From Phlyctochytrium arcticum (Eukaryota; Chytridiomycota; Chytridiomycetes; Chytridiales; Chytridiaceae), in contig JAHLKI010000005.1 of assembly GCA_025602905.1 (NCBI GenBank), positions 1,116,001-1,180,000 on the forward strand: 64,000 nt of DNA. Direction: 5' to 3'. The first letter of the stretch is position 1. The number at the start of each line of letters is the position of its first letter. The position numbers and the translations under genes were made by a program. Shown in pieces: positions 18,132 through 27,560 of the stretch. The notes beneath the pieces were generated by a model that was not told where the DNA came from, did no database searches, and worked only from the letters and a program-made list of their open reading frames with translations.

Positions 18132-18473
18132 ATGGATTACCTAGAGAAGAAAATGGAACGTCTCATTGACCTAGACCAGTCACCAGAATTCAAGTCAGCG
18201 TCAAAATTGATCAAGGAGCACACAGATCTACTAGCAACAATCAAGAAGACAATGAAGTCAAAGAATATAACAACATGGCAGATCAAGAGAGGGACACTTG
18301 TGAAGAAGCTGAAGTTCAAGATTCAATTAAGTTGTCGCGTCGACACATCAGCAATGCCAGAAGAAGTGCGGGATCTATACATGACTGAAAGTGAAATGTG
18401 GGTGAAGAATGTTGACATTATAGATATGGGGGGTGATGTTATAGCTGGAGATACTAGTACAGAGTCGTCATAA
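18132..18473 (+). CDS. Small conserved TIR-borne protein (copy 2)
   Basis: The product is 113 residues from ATG 18132, homologous to the 3973-4314 product (same length; EFKSASKLIKEHT against EFKAADRVVKKHT, SCRVDTSAMPEEVRD against MNRVDVRSLPMDIRD, MWVKNV against VWMRNV). As in element A it is read towards an element tip, with the hairpin starting 214 bp downstream. The shared position, direction and size across two diverged termini point to a function tied to the ends. No known family is recognised. Confidence 0.65.
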   Translation: MDYLEKKMERLIDLDQSPEFKSASKLIKEHTDLLATIKKTMKSKNITTWQIKRGTLVKKLKFKIQLSCRVDTSAMPEEVRDLYMTESEMWVKNVDIIDMGGDVIAGDTSTESS

Positions 18474-18686
18474 CAATAGATTAGTTTTGCATTCAAGTGG
18501 TTATGTATATATTGATATATCTATAATAGCAAGCTCGGCTTATGTGCAGCATTTTGTAACTTGATATAAAACATGGAGAGAACAGGTTCTCTGGTTATTG
18601 AACATGTAACTCTACATGATACAGCCACGTGCACTTATGTAGATCCCTACCACCTCAAATATGAACCTATACAGTATAAACCCCTA

Positions 18687-18752
18687 GTGTCACAGTGCAT
18701 ACCCGCGAGATAGCCTCTTACAAGGCTATCTCGCGGGTATGCACTGTGACAC
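18687..18752. repeat. Hairpin tip of element B: 30-bp perfect stem, 6-nt loop
   Basis: The arm 18687-18716 is exactly complementary to 18723-18752, with loop CTTACA. The outer part TATGCACTGTGACAC differs at only three positions from TATGCACTATCACAG of the right tip of element A, so the termini are related. Left of it is the small TIR gene; right of it, four bases on, the fibre reading frame ends. It therefore marks a junction between two virus-like segments. Confidence 0.8.
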
Positions 18753-18756
18753 GATG

Positions 18757-19443
18757 CTATCTTACCACTGCTATTGATTCGTATGGTACTGTTGTCAACT
18801 CGTTATATGTGAAGTTTGAAGTACGATTCAATCCGCTCAAACCTGAATCATACGGGATTTCTCCTAAACCAGTGGAACGGAATGCCAACTTGTTTCCAGT
18901 CTGCTGAAAATTATTAAGGTCGATGTCTAGTTTTACTAATGAGCCGTCAAGATATTCTGATATATCTTTATAAACACTGATGGCACCCGCGCCTGTTAGT
19001 GAATTTGAAACATCTTGCTTTTTTGCTTTCAACGTTCCATCATCTATTTCAAGCGAATCTTCATCGATTCTCAAATGAACTTCATTTTCAATCTCGTCTA
19101 ATGGTTCATGGAACACTAGTTTCTGAGTGATTCTAGCGGTTAGGCGGCCAGTATCTACGTCAAGCGTGTCATCATCGATTTTCAATGATAATCTATGCAA
19201 ATTTAACGCATTGAAATAAAAGGGGTCGGCTATCTTCAGCGAGAGACCTTTTTTGAACATCGATCCGTCTAAATCCCATATACCATCATCATCAAAGAAG
19301 CATGAAGCGTATCTTAATTCGATCTTATTATCGTCATTGAAAAAAAGAGGAGAATCGAGTTCTATTGGATCTGGTTGTATGGAAGATAGTTCATTTTGGT
19401 CATTTAAGAATAATGTCGAATCATCATACAAAAGACTTAAAAA
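18757..19443 (-). pseudogene. Fibre-like protein, C-terminal part (shaft repeats), split by retrotransposon
   Basis: The frame continues without a start from the retrotransposon boundary (19443) to TAG 18757. Several repeats of about 17-20 residues match the triple beta-spiral pattern of adenovirus fibre shafts, with alternating hydrophobics and a D/G turn: LSLKIDDDTLDVDTGRL, LRIDEDSLEIDDGTLK, LSLKIADPFYFNALNL. After them comes a more globular end (YKDISEYLDGSLVKLDIDL). Such shafts form elongated trimeric attachment fibres. The N-terminal part lies beyond the gypsy insertion at 25927-26174. The end abuts the element B hairpin, so the natural head domain may be missing. Confidence 0.6.
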
Positions 19444-19944
19444 CCCATCGTACTCCCCCGGTTCTCAGCTCCAATCTTTGCATATATGCTCTTGTAGGAT
19501 AACCTTGTAGTTTGGTAGTGTCAGTAATGAGCGAGGGGACTTAGGCATTTCTCGGACATTCCTCCCAGCGCGCCCTCGAACCAATGTGTCAGCAAGCTAA
19601 GCTGCCAGGACGCGTCGCGCGTGGCCAGAGATGCGGCCTAGCAGCTATCTCACTCCCTCCAGTAGAAAGACCGCACTAGCATAGACATTGGGCCTGGGCG
19701 AGAACACTGTGGCAGAAAAGATGCCAAGGCAAGGAAAGGAAGGTTGGCAGAAGTAGGGGCCAAGACGCCCCTTTGCAATCCCCCTCCCTTAAGTAGGAAT
19801 TGTTGTAGAAACACTAAAAAAGCGAGGCTCTGCCTCATCCCCTCTGTACATAATAACCGGCCTCTGACCTTGATCAATAGTATTACTTCTACTCAATTAC
19901 ACATCCCCTGAACTAGCGAGTCATCCGTCCCTGTTACTCTTATA
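19444..19944 (+). repeat. 5' LTR of gypsy element, 36 bp short at its start
   Basis: This is nearly identical to the 3' LTR (25390-25926) from CCCATCGTACTCC onward, but the first 36 bp of the LTR, including the TGTAACAG end, are missing. It ends GTTACTCTTATA just before the primer binding site. It contains the degenerate TATATATGC promoter-like box near 19477. Confidence 0.85.
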
Positions 19945-19958
19945 TGGTAGCACCACAA
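19945..19958 (+). promoter_or_regulatory. Primer binding site
   Basis: TGGTAGCACCACAA follows the LTR directly. TGG is the usual start of a sequence complementary to a tRNA 3' end; the tRNA species was not identified. Confidence 0.5.
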
Positions 19959-20427
19959 AACTCGATCCTGACACCCCGGCTTTGACACCTCGACCTTGAC
20001 CTTGACCCCCTCGAACACCCGGCCCCCAATTTATGCCAGACCAGCAAACCCAGCTTTTTCACCCATACGCACGACCCCCACGACCCAAGCTTATCCATCG
20101 TCACGTCCAAGCAACCATCACCCACGTATCAAAGGAGCACAGCTTCCTCGGAGCAACTCGCCGGCCTCGTCCACTCCTCCTCAAAGAAGCATTCAGCAGC
20201 CACCTCGGTAGTTTCAAGCACATCATCGAACATCTCTTTGACACCAGCATCGGGGAGACCACTCTTCAAGCCCTTTGTTTGCAGTTAGAAAGCTTCTATT
20301 TTTCTGTAACTAGTTAGTTTGTACCCAAGGAATATTTGCAAATATTTGTTGGTCTCCTTGATTCACCCAGTTTGCACCTAAAAACTGCAATAGCCACCCA
20401 CGTCGGTTCCACTGATTGCACGCCTGC

Positions 20428-21376
20428 ATGTCCACCGCTGAAGAACAAGTCGCTGAGAGCGTCAACGAGTTGAGTTTGGACGAGCTCAGACAAATGGTAT
20501 TCCACGCCCGTGCGCAGCAACTCCACGCTCCAGCTCCTGCTCCACCACCGCCACCGCCTCCACCACCCGTTTCTGTTCCCGCTGCCCGAAGTGATCAGTT
20601 TGATGAAAGTCCTGCAAAGTAAACTCAAAACGTATCAAGGCACGCGCAATGTGAAAGATCTCCGCACGTGCATGAAACGTCTAGACAAATATTTTCTTGC
20701 GGCCCCACAGTTTACCGCGGCCAACCAGTTACAGGTGGCATCCATGTACTTAGAGTCGTTTGCGGAAGATTGGTGGAACGCCCATACGCAAAACCATCCT
20801 GCCGGCTCTCCCAGCCGCATTGTCACCTGGGAACAACTGAAAGATGGTCTGCGCCACGCCTTCACACCCGTAAATGCCATACGTGCAGCGCGCAACCGCC
20901 TGTCCCAAGTGCGCCAAATCACCTCGGTTCAGGACTATGTAAACAAGTTTAACAACCTCTGCGTGGAAGTAGACAATCTCTCCGACACCAAAAGGTTGTA
21001 TACCTTCATCCAAGGACTGAAGCCGCGGATCCAGGAACAACTAGCCCTGAACCCTGCCAGCGCAACGGACATTGAAACCGTTACTGCCGTGGCTGATTCC
21101 ATTGCCCAAATTCACCAAGTATTCCGGAATAAAGCCGCGTCAAACAACACCCCGCAGTACAACCCCACCAGTGCTCCGCGACAAGGCCCCCAAGGTGTCA
21201 TACCCATGGAAATCGACAATGTATCCTCGCAACCCCGGCTGCAACGTCTCACCAAAACCGAGAAGATGGAATTACGCGCTACCGGAGCGTGCTTCCGGTG
21301 CCGTCAACCGGGACACGTGTCCGCCAACTGCCCCCTCCGCCGCGTCCAACAGGGAAATGGCGGAACAACTCGCTAG
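20428..21376 (+). pseudogene. Gypsy Gag with CCHC zinc knuckle, frameshifted
   Basis: ATG 20428 opens MSTAEEQVAESVNELSLDEL with a Pro-rich stretch and stops at 20622. The adjacent frame continues with KLKTYQGTRNVKDLRT, the retrotransposon gag core (YLESFAEDWWNAH, WEQLKDGLRHAFTP), and the zinc knuckle CFRCRQPGHVSANC. A frameshift near 20600-20630 separates the two parts. Gag packages element RNA. Confidence 0.8.
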
Positions 21377-21857
21377 AGGCCGTGGGCCCTACTGAGGATT
21401 ACCGACACCCCCACACCCAACGAAATCTTAACCTGGCATATAATACTGTAAATAGACAACCCGACACAATACTGGACAACAACAACCTTACCTACATCAA
21501 CGGACGCATCATGGGGCTAACGAGCACCATGCACCTCGAAAAACAAGAAAAACAAGAAAAAGAAAGCCACAACAACTACGACAACCCAGAAAACAACGAA
21601 AACCAAGCAAACCACGACACCTCCGAGACCCCCGAACCCCACGCACCCCACGAAACCCAGGCACCCCGCGCAACCCCGGCAACCCAAGTAACTCAAAGCA
21701 CCCCAGACACCACGGAAACCAAGACTCACGACCCCGTAGGCAGAGTAGACGTAGTTCTAGCAAAGCCCAGCCCTGTAACATTGAACCAGATTAGCATAGA
21801 CACTGCACCAGTACTCCCAGATTTTGAGTCCGCACCTTACTGTATCGGTTAGAGACG
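21377..21857 (+). other. Gag-pol spacer, low-complexity coding remnant
   Basis: A frame overlapping the gag end runs to 21852 with a Glu/Lys/Thr/Pro-rich stretch and ends PDFESAPYCIG just before the protease frame. It is probably the N-terminal leader of Pol, out of frame with the protease. Confidence 0.5.
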
Positions 21858-24800
21858 GTGGAAGGACCACTGCTGCCCCAGAGTAAATTATTGGTTGTAA
21901 AAGGAACTGTAAATGGACTCCCTGTAAATATTTTATTAGACAATGGCGCCGATCAAGTCTATATCAGTTCAAACTTTGTTAGGCGCGCAAATCTTACCAC
22001 CAAACCACTGCCCGGCCTGGAAATCTCGATGGCAGATGCCTCGAAACAGATAGGCGCGGCCTATGTACCCTCCTTGAAATATTCTGTGGGAACCTTCACC
22101 GAACAAGCTGATTTTATAGTCGCCAATCTCAAGTACGATCTGATCTGGGCATCCCATGGTTCATGTGGCGGAACCCCAAATTCGACTATCTCCAGGGAAC
22201 AATCAGCTTCGTATCAGAGCAACACCCCCGAGTCCGCTGGATGACAACACCAGCTCCCGATGCCCAACCGACCACATCTTCGCTGAACGTCATATCTGCC
22301 AAGTGCGCCGTACGCATTGCGCTAAAGAAGAAAGCGACCGCATACCTGGTCCAATGCATCGATTCGACCGCACGCAAAGCTGGTAAATTGTCCTGCCAAG
22401 TACAACGGCTTTTAGATCAGTTTACAGACGTCTTCGTTGAAGACTTACCACCAGGATTGCCCCCAGAAAGACCGGTGGATCACCGTGTCGAACTCACGGA
22501 CCCAACCCAAATGCCATGGAAACCCACCTATCATATGTCGGCGCTAGAATTGAAGGAGTTCCGACAACAGCTTGCCGCGTTGTTGGAAAGCAGATTCGAC
22601 CGTCCAAGAGCCCTTTTGGTGCCCCAATTTTGTTTATTAAAAAGAAGGAAGGATCCCTACGCATGTGTGTCGATTACTGGGCACTCAACAAGATAACTGT
22701 GAAAAACCGCTACCCACTACCCCGGATCGCCGAGTTAATGGACAGGCAGATAGGCGCCAAGGTGTTTACGAAACTGGACCTGAAATCGGGATATCATCAG
22801 ATTAGAGTGCACCCAGACGATATTCCCAAAACTGCTTTTCGTACCCGATACGGCCATTTCGAATTCTTGGTCATGACATTTGGCATGACTAACTCCCCGG
22901 CAACGTTCATGACATTGATGAATAACGTCCTCCGCCCGTTTCTGGATGACTTCGTCATTGTGTACCTGGACGATATCTTGGTATTTTCGAAAACTGAAGA
23001 GGAACACGTCGACCACCTTTGCCAAGTCCTGGAAGCCCTACGAGAGAACAAGCTGTATGCCAACAGCAGCAAGTGTGAATTCGCCACGAACAGCGTCGAC
23101 TTCCTGGGCCATGTAGTGTCCGGCAAGGGAGTTAGCTTGGACCCAAAGAAAGTTGCCGCGGTCCAAGATTGGCCACCTCTGAAAAATGTCGCGGAAGTAC
23201 GCCAGTTTATGGGCTTAGTTAACTATTTCCACACGTTTTTGAAGGACCTTGCCGCACCGTTGCCGCACTGTTGACCGACTTGTTGAAGGGGGAGAACGAT
23301 TTGAAGTGGGACGATGCCCAGATATCGGCCTATGAAACATTGAAACAGCTAGTGACACATGCGCCAGTACTGCGCCAGTACAACCCAGACCTCAAAAGGG
23401 TAGTTTACCCGGATGCATCAGTCTTTGCGGTCGGAGCTTGGCTCGGTCAGAAGGACGAGCATGGCTTGCGTCCTGTTGCGTTCCATTCCAGAAAACTGAC
23501 ACCAGCCAAAACAAGATATGATACTCGCGAACAGGAACTATTAGCTATCCACGATGCACTCCGAGTTTGGCGGCCATACTTAGAGGGAATTAAGTTTACG
23601 GTGGTGTCGGACCATGAAAGTTTGAAGTATCTGCAGAATCAGCGCTTCTTGACCAGACGACAGGCCCGTTGGGTAATGAACTTTCAGTCGTATGATTTTG
23701 ACATTGGCTATGGGGCCGGCAAATTGAATACCGTTGCCGATGTACTGTCCAGAAAGCCAGATGTGGCCCCTCGATGCGTGAAATGCCGTAATGTCCTAGA
23801 ATCAGAAGTCAATGTCATAACTTTGGAACTGTTTGATACTGCCGGCTTTAAGAATGCTCTTTCGGAAGCTGCAAAACATGACGACTACCTGGAGGAATTG
23901 ATGTCCTACTTGAAAGATGATACACTGCCGGTCCCCAAACATCTTGCCCACCTCATGTTGCATTTGTCCTTGCAGGATGACATTGTTTACCACCAAGACC
24001 GCATACACATCCCAGACAGCCCGGAGATGAAAATACAGCTCCTGGAGAAACATCATGATATTCATTATTATGGCCACTTTGGCGTAGGACGCACATTTGC
24101 AGCAATTGCCCAGTCCTATTACTGGCCCACTTTGTACAAAAATGTAACCAAGTTTGTTCTGAGTTTCGACTCGTGCCAGCAAAATAAACCCAGTCAACAC
24201 AACCCAACAGGCCTTCTGCAACCAATGCCCTTGCCTAAACGCCGCTGGGGAAGTATTGCCATAGACTTTATTCCAGACCTCCCAGTAACCCCGAACGGCT
24301 TTAACGCGATCTGCGTGGTGGTTGACCGACTTTCGAAACGAGCGCACTTCATTCCCACCACAACCACGGCTACTGCCAAAGATACCGCGGATCTATACCT
24401 GGCGCATATTTTTAAACATCATGGACTCCCCGATGAAATGGTTTGCGATTGCGACACAAGGTTCCGTTCCGTGTTCTGGTCCAGGTCGATGAAACTCCTC
24501 GGCTGTGATATCCAAATGGCAACTGCTCGTCACCAGAATACAAACGGATTAGCAGAACGGACCGTCCGCACAATCAAGACCTACTTACGAGCCTTTGTGG
24601 ACTATGACATGGACAATTGGGAAGGACTGTTACCGCTCGGCGAATTTGCTTATAACAACACGGCCTCCACCGCTACCACGTTCACTCCGTTTTACCTGGA
24701 AACTGGCCAGCAACCCCGTACACCTTTGTCACCGCCACCGGAACTTCTCAACGAAATGTTCCCTCCTTCGGCCGACTTCTTCACCCGACTTCTTCACCCG

Positions 24801-25360
24801 GTTACAAGATACGCTGAAGATCGGCCAGGAACACTTGATCCACGCCCAGGAGAACCAGGCCGCCTATGCCAATCGCAACCTACGGTCAGCTCCTGTTTTT
24901 AAGGTGGGGGAGAACGTGATGCTGAACCGTGCAGGCATCAAAGTCTCGGAGGAGGTGCAAGGCCCAACTCAGAAGCTACTGTCAGTATGGCTTGGGCCGT
25001 ACAAGGTGCTGAGTCACGATAGCCTCCACAATTACACGTTGGACTTGCCACCGACCATGAAGATACATCCAACGTTCCATGTACGTGTGCTGAAGGCATA
25101 TATATCAAGAGCCCACCACCGACTTCCCAACACAAACTGTACCAGAAGAACCTCCGGCCGAGATCATTGACGGCGAGGAATACCACGAGGTAGAAAAGAT
25201 CTTGGACAAACGAAGAAATCTGTACCTAGTCAACTGGCAAGGATGGCCATCGTCCGCGAACACGTGGGAACCCCTGGAAACTCTGCTGCCAAGCGCCGCG
25301 GACCCCTTAGCCGAGTTCAACACCAGACCCCCAAAGCAACACCGACATAAGAAGAAATAG
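21858..25360 (+). pseudogene. Gypsy Pol: PR, RT, RNase H, integrase, chromodomain, with frameshifts
   Basis: Protease: ILLDNGADQVYI near 21940. Reverse transcriptase (22516-23274): LDLKSGYHQIRVHP, FGMTNSPATFM and the YLDD box. RNase H starts about 23400 (YPDASVFAVGAWLG). Integrase: zinc region HYYGHFGVGRTF with SFDSCQQ, catalytic DFIPD, DCDTRF and NGLAERTV. The chromodomain is EYHEVEKILDKRRNLYLVNWQGW near 25180. Frameshifts lie near 22145, 22510-22600 and 23270. Another at about 24783 is caused by a 13-bp tandem duplication (ACTTCTTCACCCG). The frame changes once more before the chromodomain. The protein is not producible as one chain. Confidence 0.9.
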
Positions 25361-25381
25361 GCAGGGTCCTGTTCTTTTTAG

Positions 25382-25389
25382 TGGGGGGG
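25382..25389 (+). promoter_or_regulatory. Polypurine tract
   Basis: TGGGGGGG directly precedes the TGTAACAG start of the 3' LTR. Confidence 0.6.
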
Positions 25390-25926
25390 TGTAACAGATA
25401 GTCATCTGTTCGTCTTGTAAATAGTCCCATCGTACTCCTCCGGTTCTCAGCTCCAATCTTTGTATATATGCTCTTGTAGGATAACCTTGTAGTTTGGTAG
25501 TGTCAGTAGTGAGCGAGGGGACTTAGGCATTTCTCGGACATTCCTCCCAGCGCGCCCTCGAACCAATGTGTCAGCAAGCTAAGCTGCCAGGACGCGTCGT
25601 GCGTGGCCAGAGATGCGGCTTAGTGGCTATCTCACTCCCTCCAGTAGAAAGACCGCACTAGCATAGATATTGGGCCTGGGCGAGAACACTGTGGCAGAAA
25701 AGATGCCAAGGCAAGGAAAGGAAGGTTGGCAGAAGTAGGGGCCAAGACGCCCCTTTGCAATCCCCCTCCCTTAAGTAGGAATTGTTGTAGAAACACTAAA
25801 AAAGCGAGGCTCTGCCTCATCCCCTCTGTACATAATAACCGGCCTCTGACCTTGATCAATAGTATTACTTCTACTCAATTACACATCCCCTGAACTAGCG
25901 AGTCATCCGTCCCTGTTACTGTTATA
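25390..25926 (+). repeat. 3' LTR of gypsy element, 537 bp
   Basis: It starts TGTAACAGATAG and ends CTGTTACTGTTATA, then the fibre gene resumes. It is the complete reference copy for the truncated 5' LTR and for the inverted copy at 37007-37532. Confidence 0.85.
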
Positions 25927-26174
25927 ATATCGAGACGAGAATTATATATATTTAAAGAAATGGTTGCCTCTCCATTATCAAGATTGGTTGAAAAAGGTAA
26001 ATCGGACGTTACAGAATTTACAAGAATTTCACCATTAGCATTCGATACTTTTGCTACATTTATTGATGAATATTCATCACTGCCCCTTAATTCACCACTG
26101 ATGAAACTATTCTCTAGTATAGTGTCATTTAGAGTTCGTAAACCTGATGCATTTCTCGAGTTTATACCGGACAT
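25927..26174 (-). pseudogene. Fibre-like protein, N-terminal part, split by retrotransposon
   Basis: ATG 26174 opens MSGINSRNASGLRTLNDT, with short beta-like segments (GEILVNSV, ATISLNIYNSRLD), up to the LTR edge at 25926. In the uninterrupted gene it would run on into 19443-18757; the frames are compatible by position and composition. It probably holds the virion-attachment tail and the start of the shaft. Inference: one gene of about 310 codons before the insertion. Confidence 0.55.
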
Positions 26175-26206
26175 TATATTTACTTAAAGGATACATTTAA
26201 AAGATA

Positions 26207-26728
26207 CTACTCTATCTCGTATAGCTTGTACATCATGCCATATTTCTCATTCAGTTCTTTAGCCTTTTCTAGATACGCTCGAGCCGCTTCTTCCTTGGTC
26301 TCAAAGTAACCAAGGCAACACTGTTTTCCCTGGAACTGAATATTGGCACGCCATTTTTTGTCTCGTTTGCCCCATGTTACACCTTTGTACCCCGAGGTAT
26401 TGTTTTGATTTTTATCACGCCACTGTAAACTCTGTTGCTGTGTAACAACCTCTAGGTTATCGATTCTACTATCCATTCAAATATGGTTAATGTGATTAAA
26501 TTGTTCCTCTGATTTAAGTTTGATTCCGTAAAATGTTTTGTAGATGTAACGATGATTCAAGATCATTTCCTTATTGTTCCAGAAACATAAATACCCTCTA
26601 CTGTTAACACTCCCGATATACTCGCCGGTCTTATTAGCTCCTCCAGCCTGGAGATTCTTGATTTTTCCACGATCGGGATACACCTCGAATCCGTCCACAG
26701 TCTTAATGGTGATTTCTGGAATATTCAT
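26207..26728 (-). pseudogene. HNH endonuclease with AP2 domain, one in-frame stop
   Basis: ATG 26728 opens a frame with an HNH core (NHRYIYKTFYGIK, EQFNHINHI). TGA at 26477-26479 interrupts it, and the same frame then continues with MDSRIDNLEVVT and an AP2 DNA-binding domain (GYKGVTWGKRDKKWRANI, CCLGYFETKEEAARAY). HNH-AP2 proteins are free-standing homing endonucleases in phages, giant viruses and algal/fungal virus-like elements. Without the stop the protein would be about 173 residues. Its ATG overlaps the stop of the small membrane protein gene (ATGA). Confidence 0.75.
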
Positions 26729-26838
26729 GTCTCGAGTGACTGAATGATACTGGTGAGAAAGAGCACGAGAAATGAAAGGACTATTATTCCAAAGAACTGG
26801 TTGAATACGAGGATGACGAATATCTGCTGCAAATGCAT
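26725..26838 (-). CDS. Very small membrane protein
   Basis: From ATG 26838, 37 residues are encoded. Residues 6-32 (IFVILVFNQFFGIIVLSFLV) form one strong membrane-spanning helix. The stop overlaps the HNH start by 4 nt, suggesting that the two were transcribed together. Tiny single-pass membrane proteins are frequent in virophages and PLVs. The short length makes this uncertain. Confidence 0.35.
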   Translation of the reverse strand: MHLQQIFVILVFNQFFGIIVLSFLVLFLTSIIQSLET

Positions 26839-26878
26839 TTTGGGGGCAGGGAGTCGGGAACAGCTCGTTCTTTTATAT

Positions 26879-27361
26879 TCATCCATTCCTATCGAATCGC
26901 ATAACCTTCGTCTCATACAATTTCTGTGAATATATCTTCTCTGAATGTTTTTTAATCATATGGACCCTTTTTCCGTGAACAGTTCGTGTTCTAAGGTAGC
27001 ACTCCGGAACTACCCAATTGTTTTTGAAATACACCTTGTAATCTAGTGCTATCAGGGCAATAATCCAATCCCCTAATGAAATTGGTTTTTTTATGATGTC
27101 TATGTAAATATTCCGTGAATTTGCTAGTTTCACTTTACTATGTGTTTTTTCAAATATTTGTGGAATAATATTCATTGCCTCTTTGATGTCACATGGATTG
27201 AATAGGATGGCATTTTTATAAGTGTCAGACTTATCACATGAATAACTGATGGTCTTATCAACTTTAAAAGAATCTATTCCGTGTTCGTTGCCATATTGTG
27301 TAAGCAAGACATTTGATGGCAATTTCTCTAGTATTGCCTGAATATCGCGATATTGGATCAT
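26879..27361 (-). CDS. Protein of unknown function, segment C
   Basis: From ATG 27361, 160 residues are encoded, open throughout. The protein is Lys/Ile-rich with alternating alpha/beta segments (FKVDKTISYSCDKSDTYKN, NSRNIYIDIIKKPISLGDWI). No catalytic motif, zinc module or signal is evident. It follows the primase-helicase on the same strand and precedes the HNH gene. I do not recognise it. Confidence 0.45.
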   Translation of the reverse strand: MIQYRDIQAILEKLPSNVLLTQYGNEHGIDSFKVDKTISYSCDKSDTYKNAILFNPCDIKEAMNIIPQIFEKTHSKVKLANSRNIYIDIIKKPISLGDWIIALIALDYKVYFKNNWVVPECYLRTRTVHGKRVHMIKKHSEKIYSQKLYETKVMRFDRNG

Positions 27362-27440
27362 TTTGTTACTAATTGAAACTTATTTTATTTTGTGGAATCA
27401 TGCGGATGGGATTGTACAAAGTGTTACGGGAGAAAAGTGG

Positions 27441-27560
27441 GAAATGCATTGATTTGACTATTACGTTTAAGTGTATATCCCAAATACATGCATTTGCCGG
27501 ATTTTATGTGTGGCAATGTGTAAAGTATGTTGCAAAAAGCACAGAAAGCCCTCGCTGCGA
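27441..27560. repeat. Inverted repeat flanking the primase-helicase, left copy
   Basis: The stretch with ATTACGTTTAAGTGTAT, CATTTGCCGGATTTTATGTG and AAAGTATGTTGCAAAAAGCA returns in reverse complement at 30401-30542, with one insertion of about 15 bp. Inside each copy a GCATTTGCC unit is itself repeated. Confidence 0.75.

Larger units (their letters stand above)
19444..25926 (+). mobile_element. Ty3/gypsy chromovirus retrotransposon, degenerate
   Basis: The order is LTR, PBS, gag with zinc knuckle, protease, reverse transcriptase, RNase H, integrase, chromodomain, polypurine tract, LTR, as expected of a fungal chromovirus. The LTRs are about 98 per cent alike by eye, so the insertion is fairly recent, but pol has at least three frameshifts. 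It has landed in the fibre gene of segment C. Confidence 0.9.

Noticed and set aside
21509..21781. Leu/Arg/Gly-rich minus-strand frame
   Set aside because: It is the shadow of the low-complexity gag-pol spacer.
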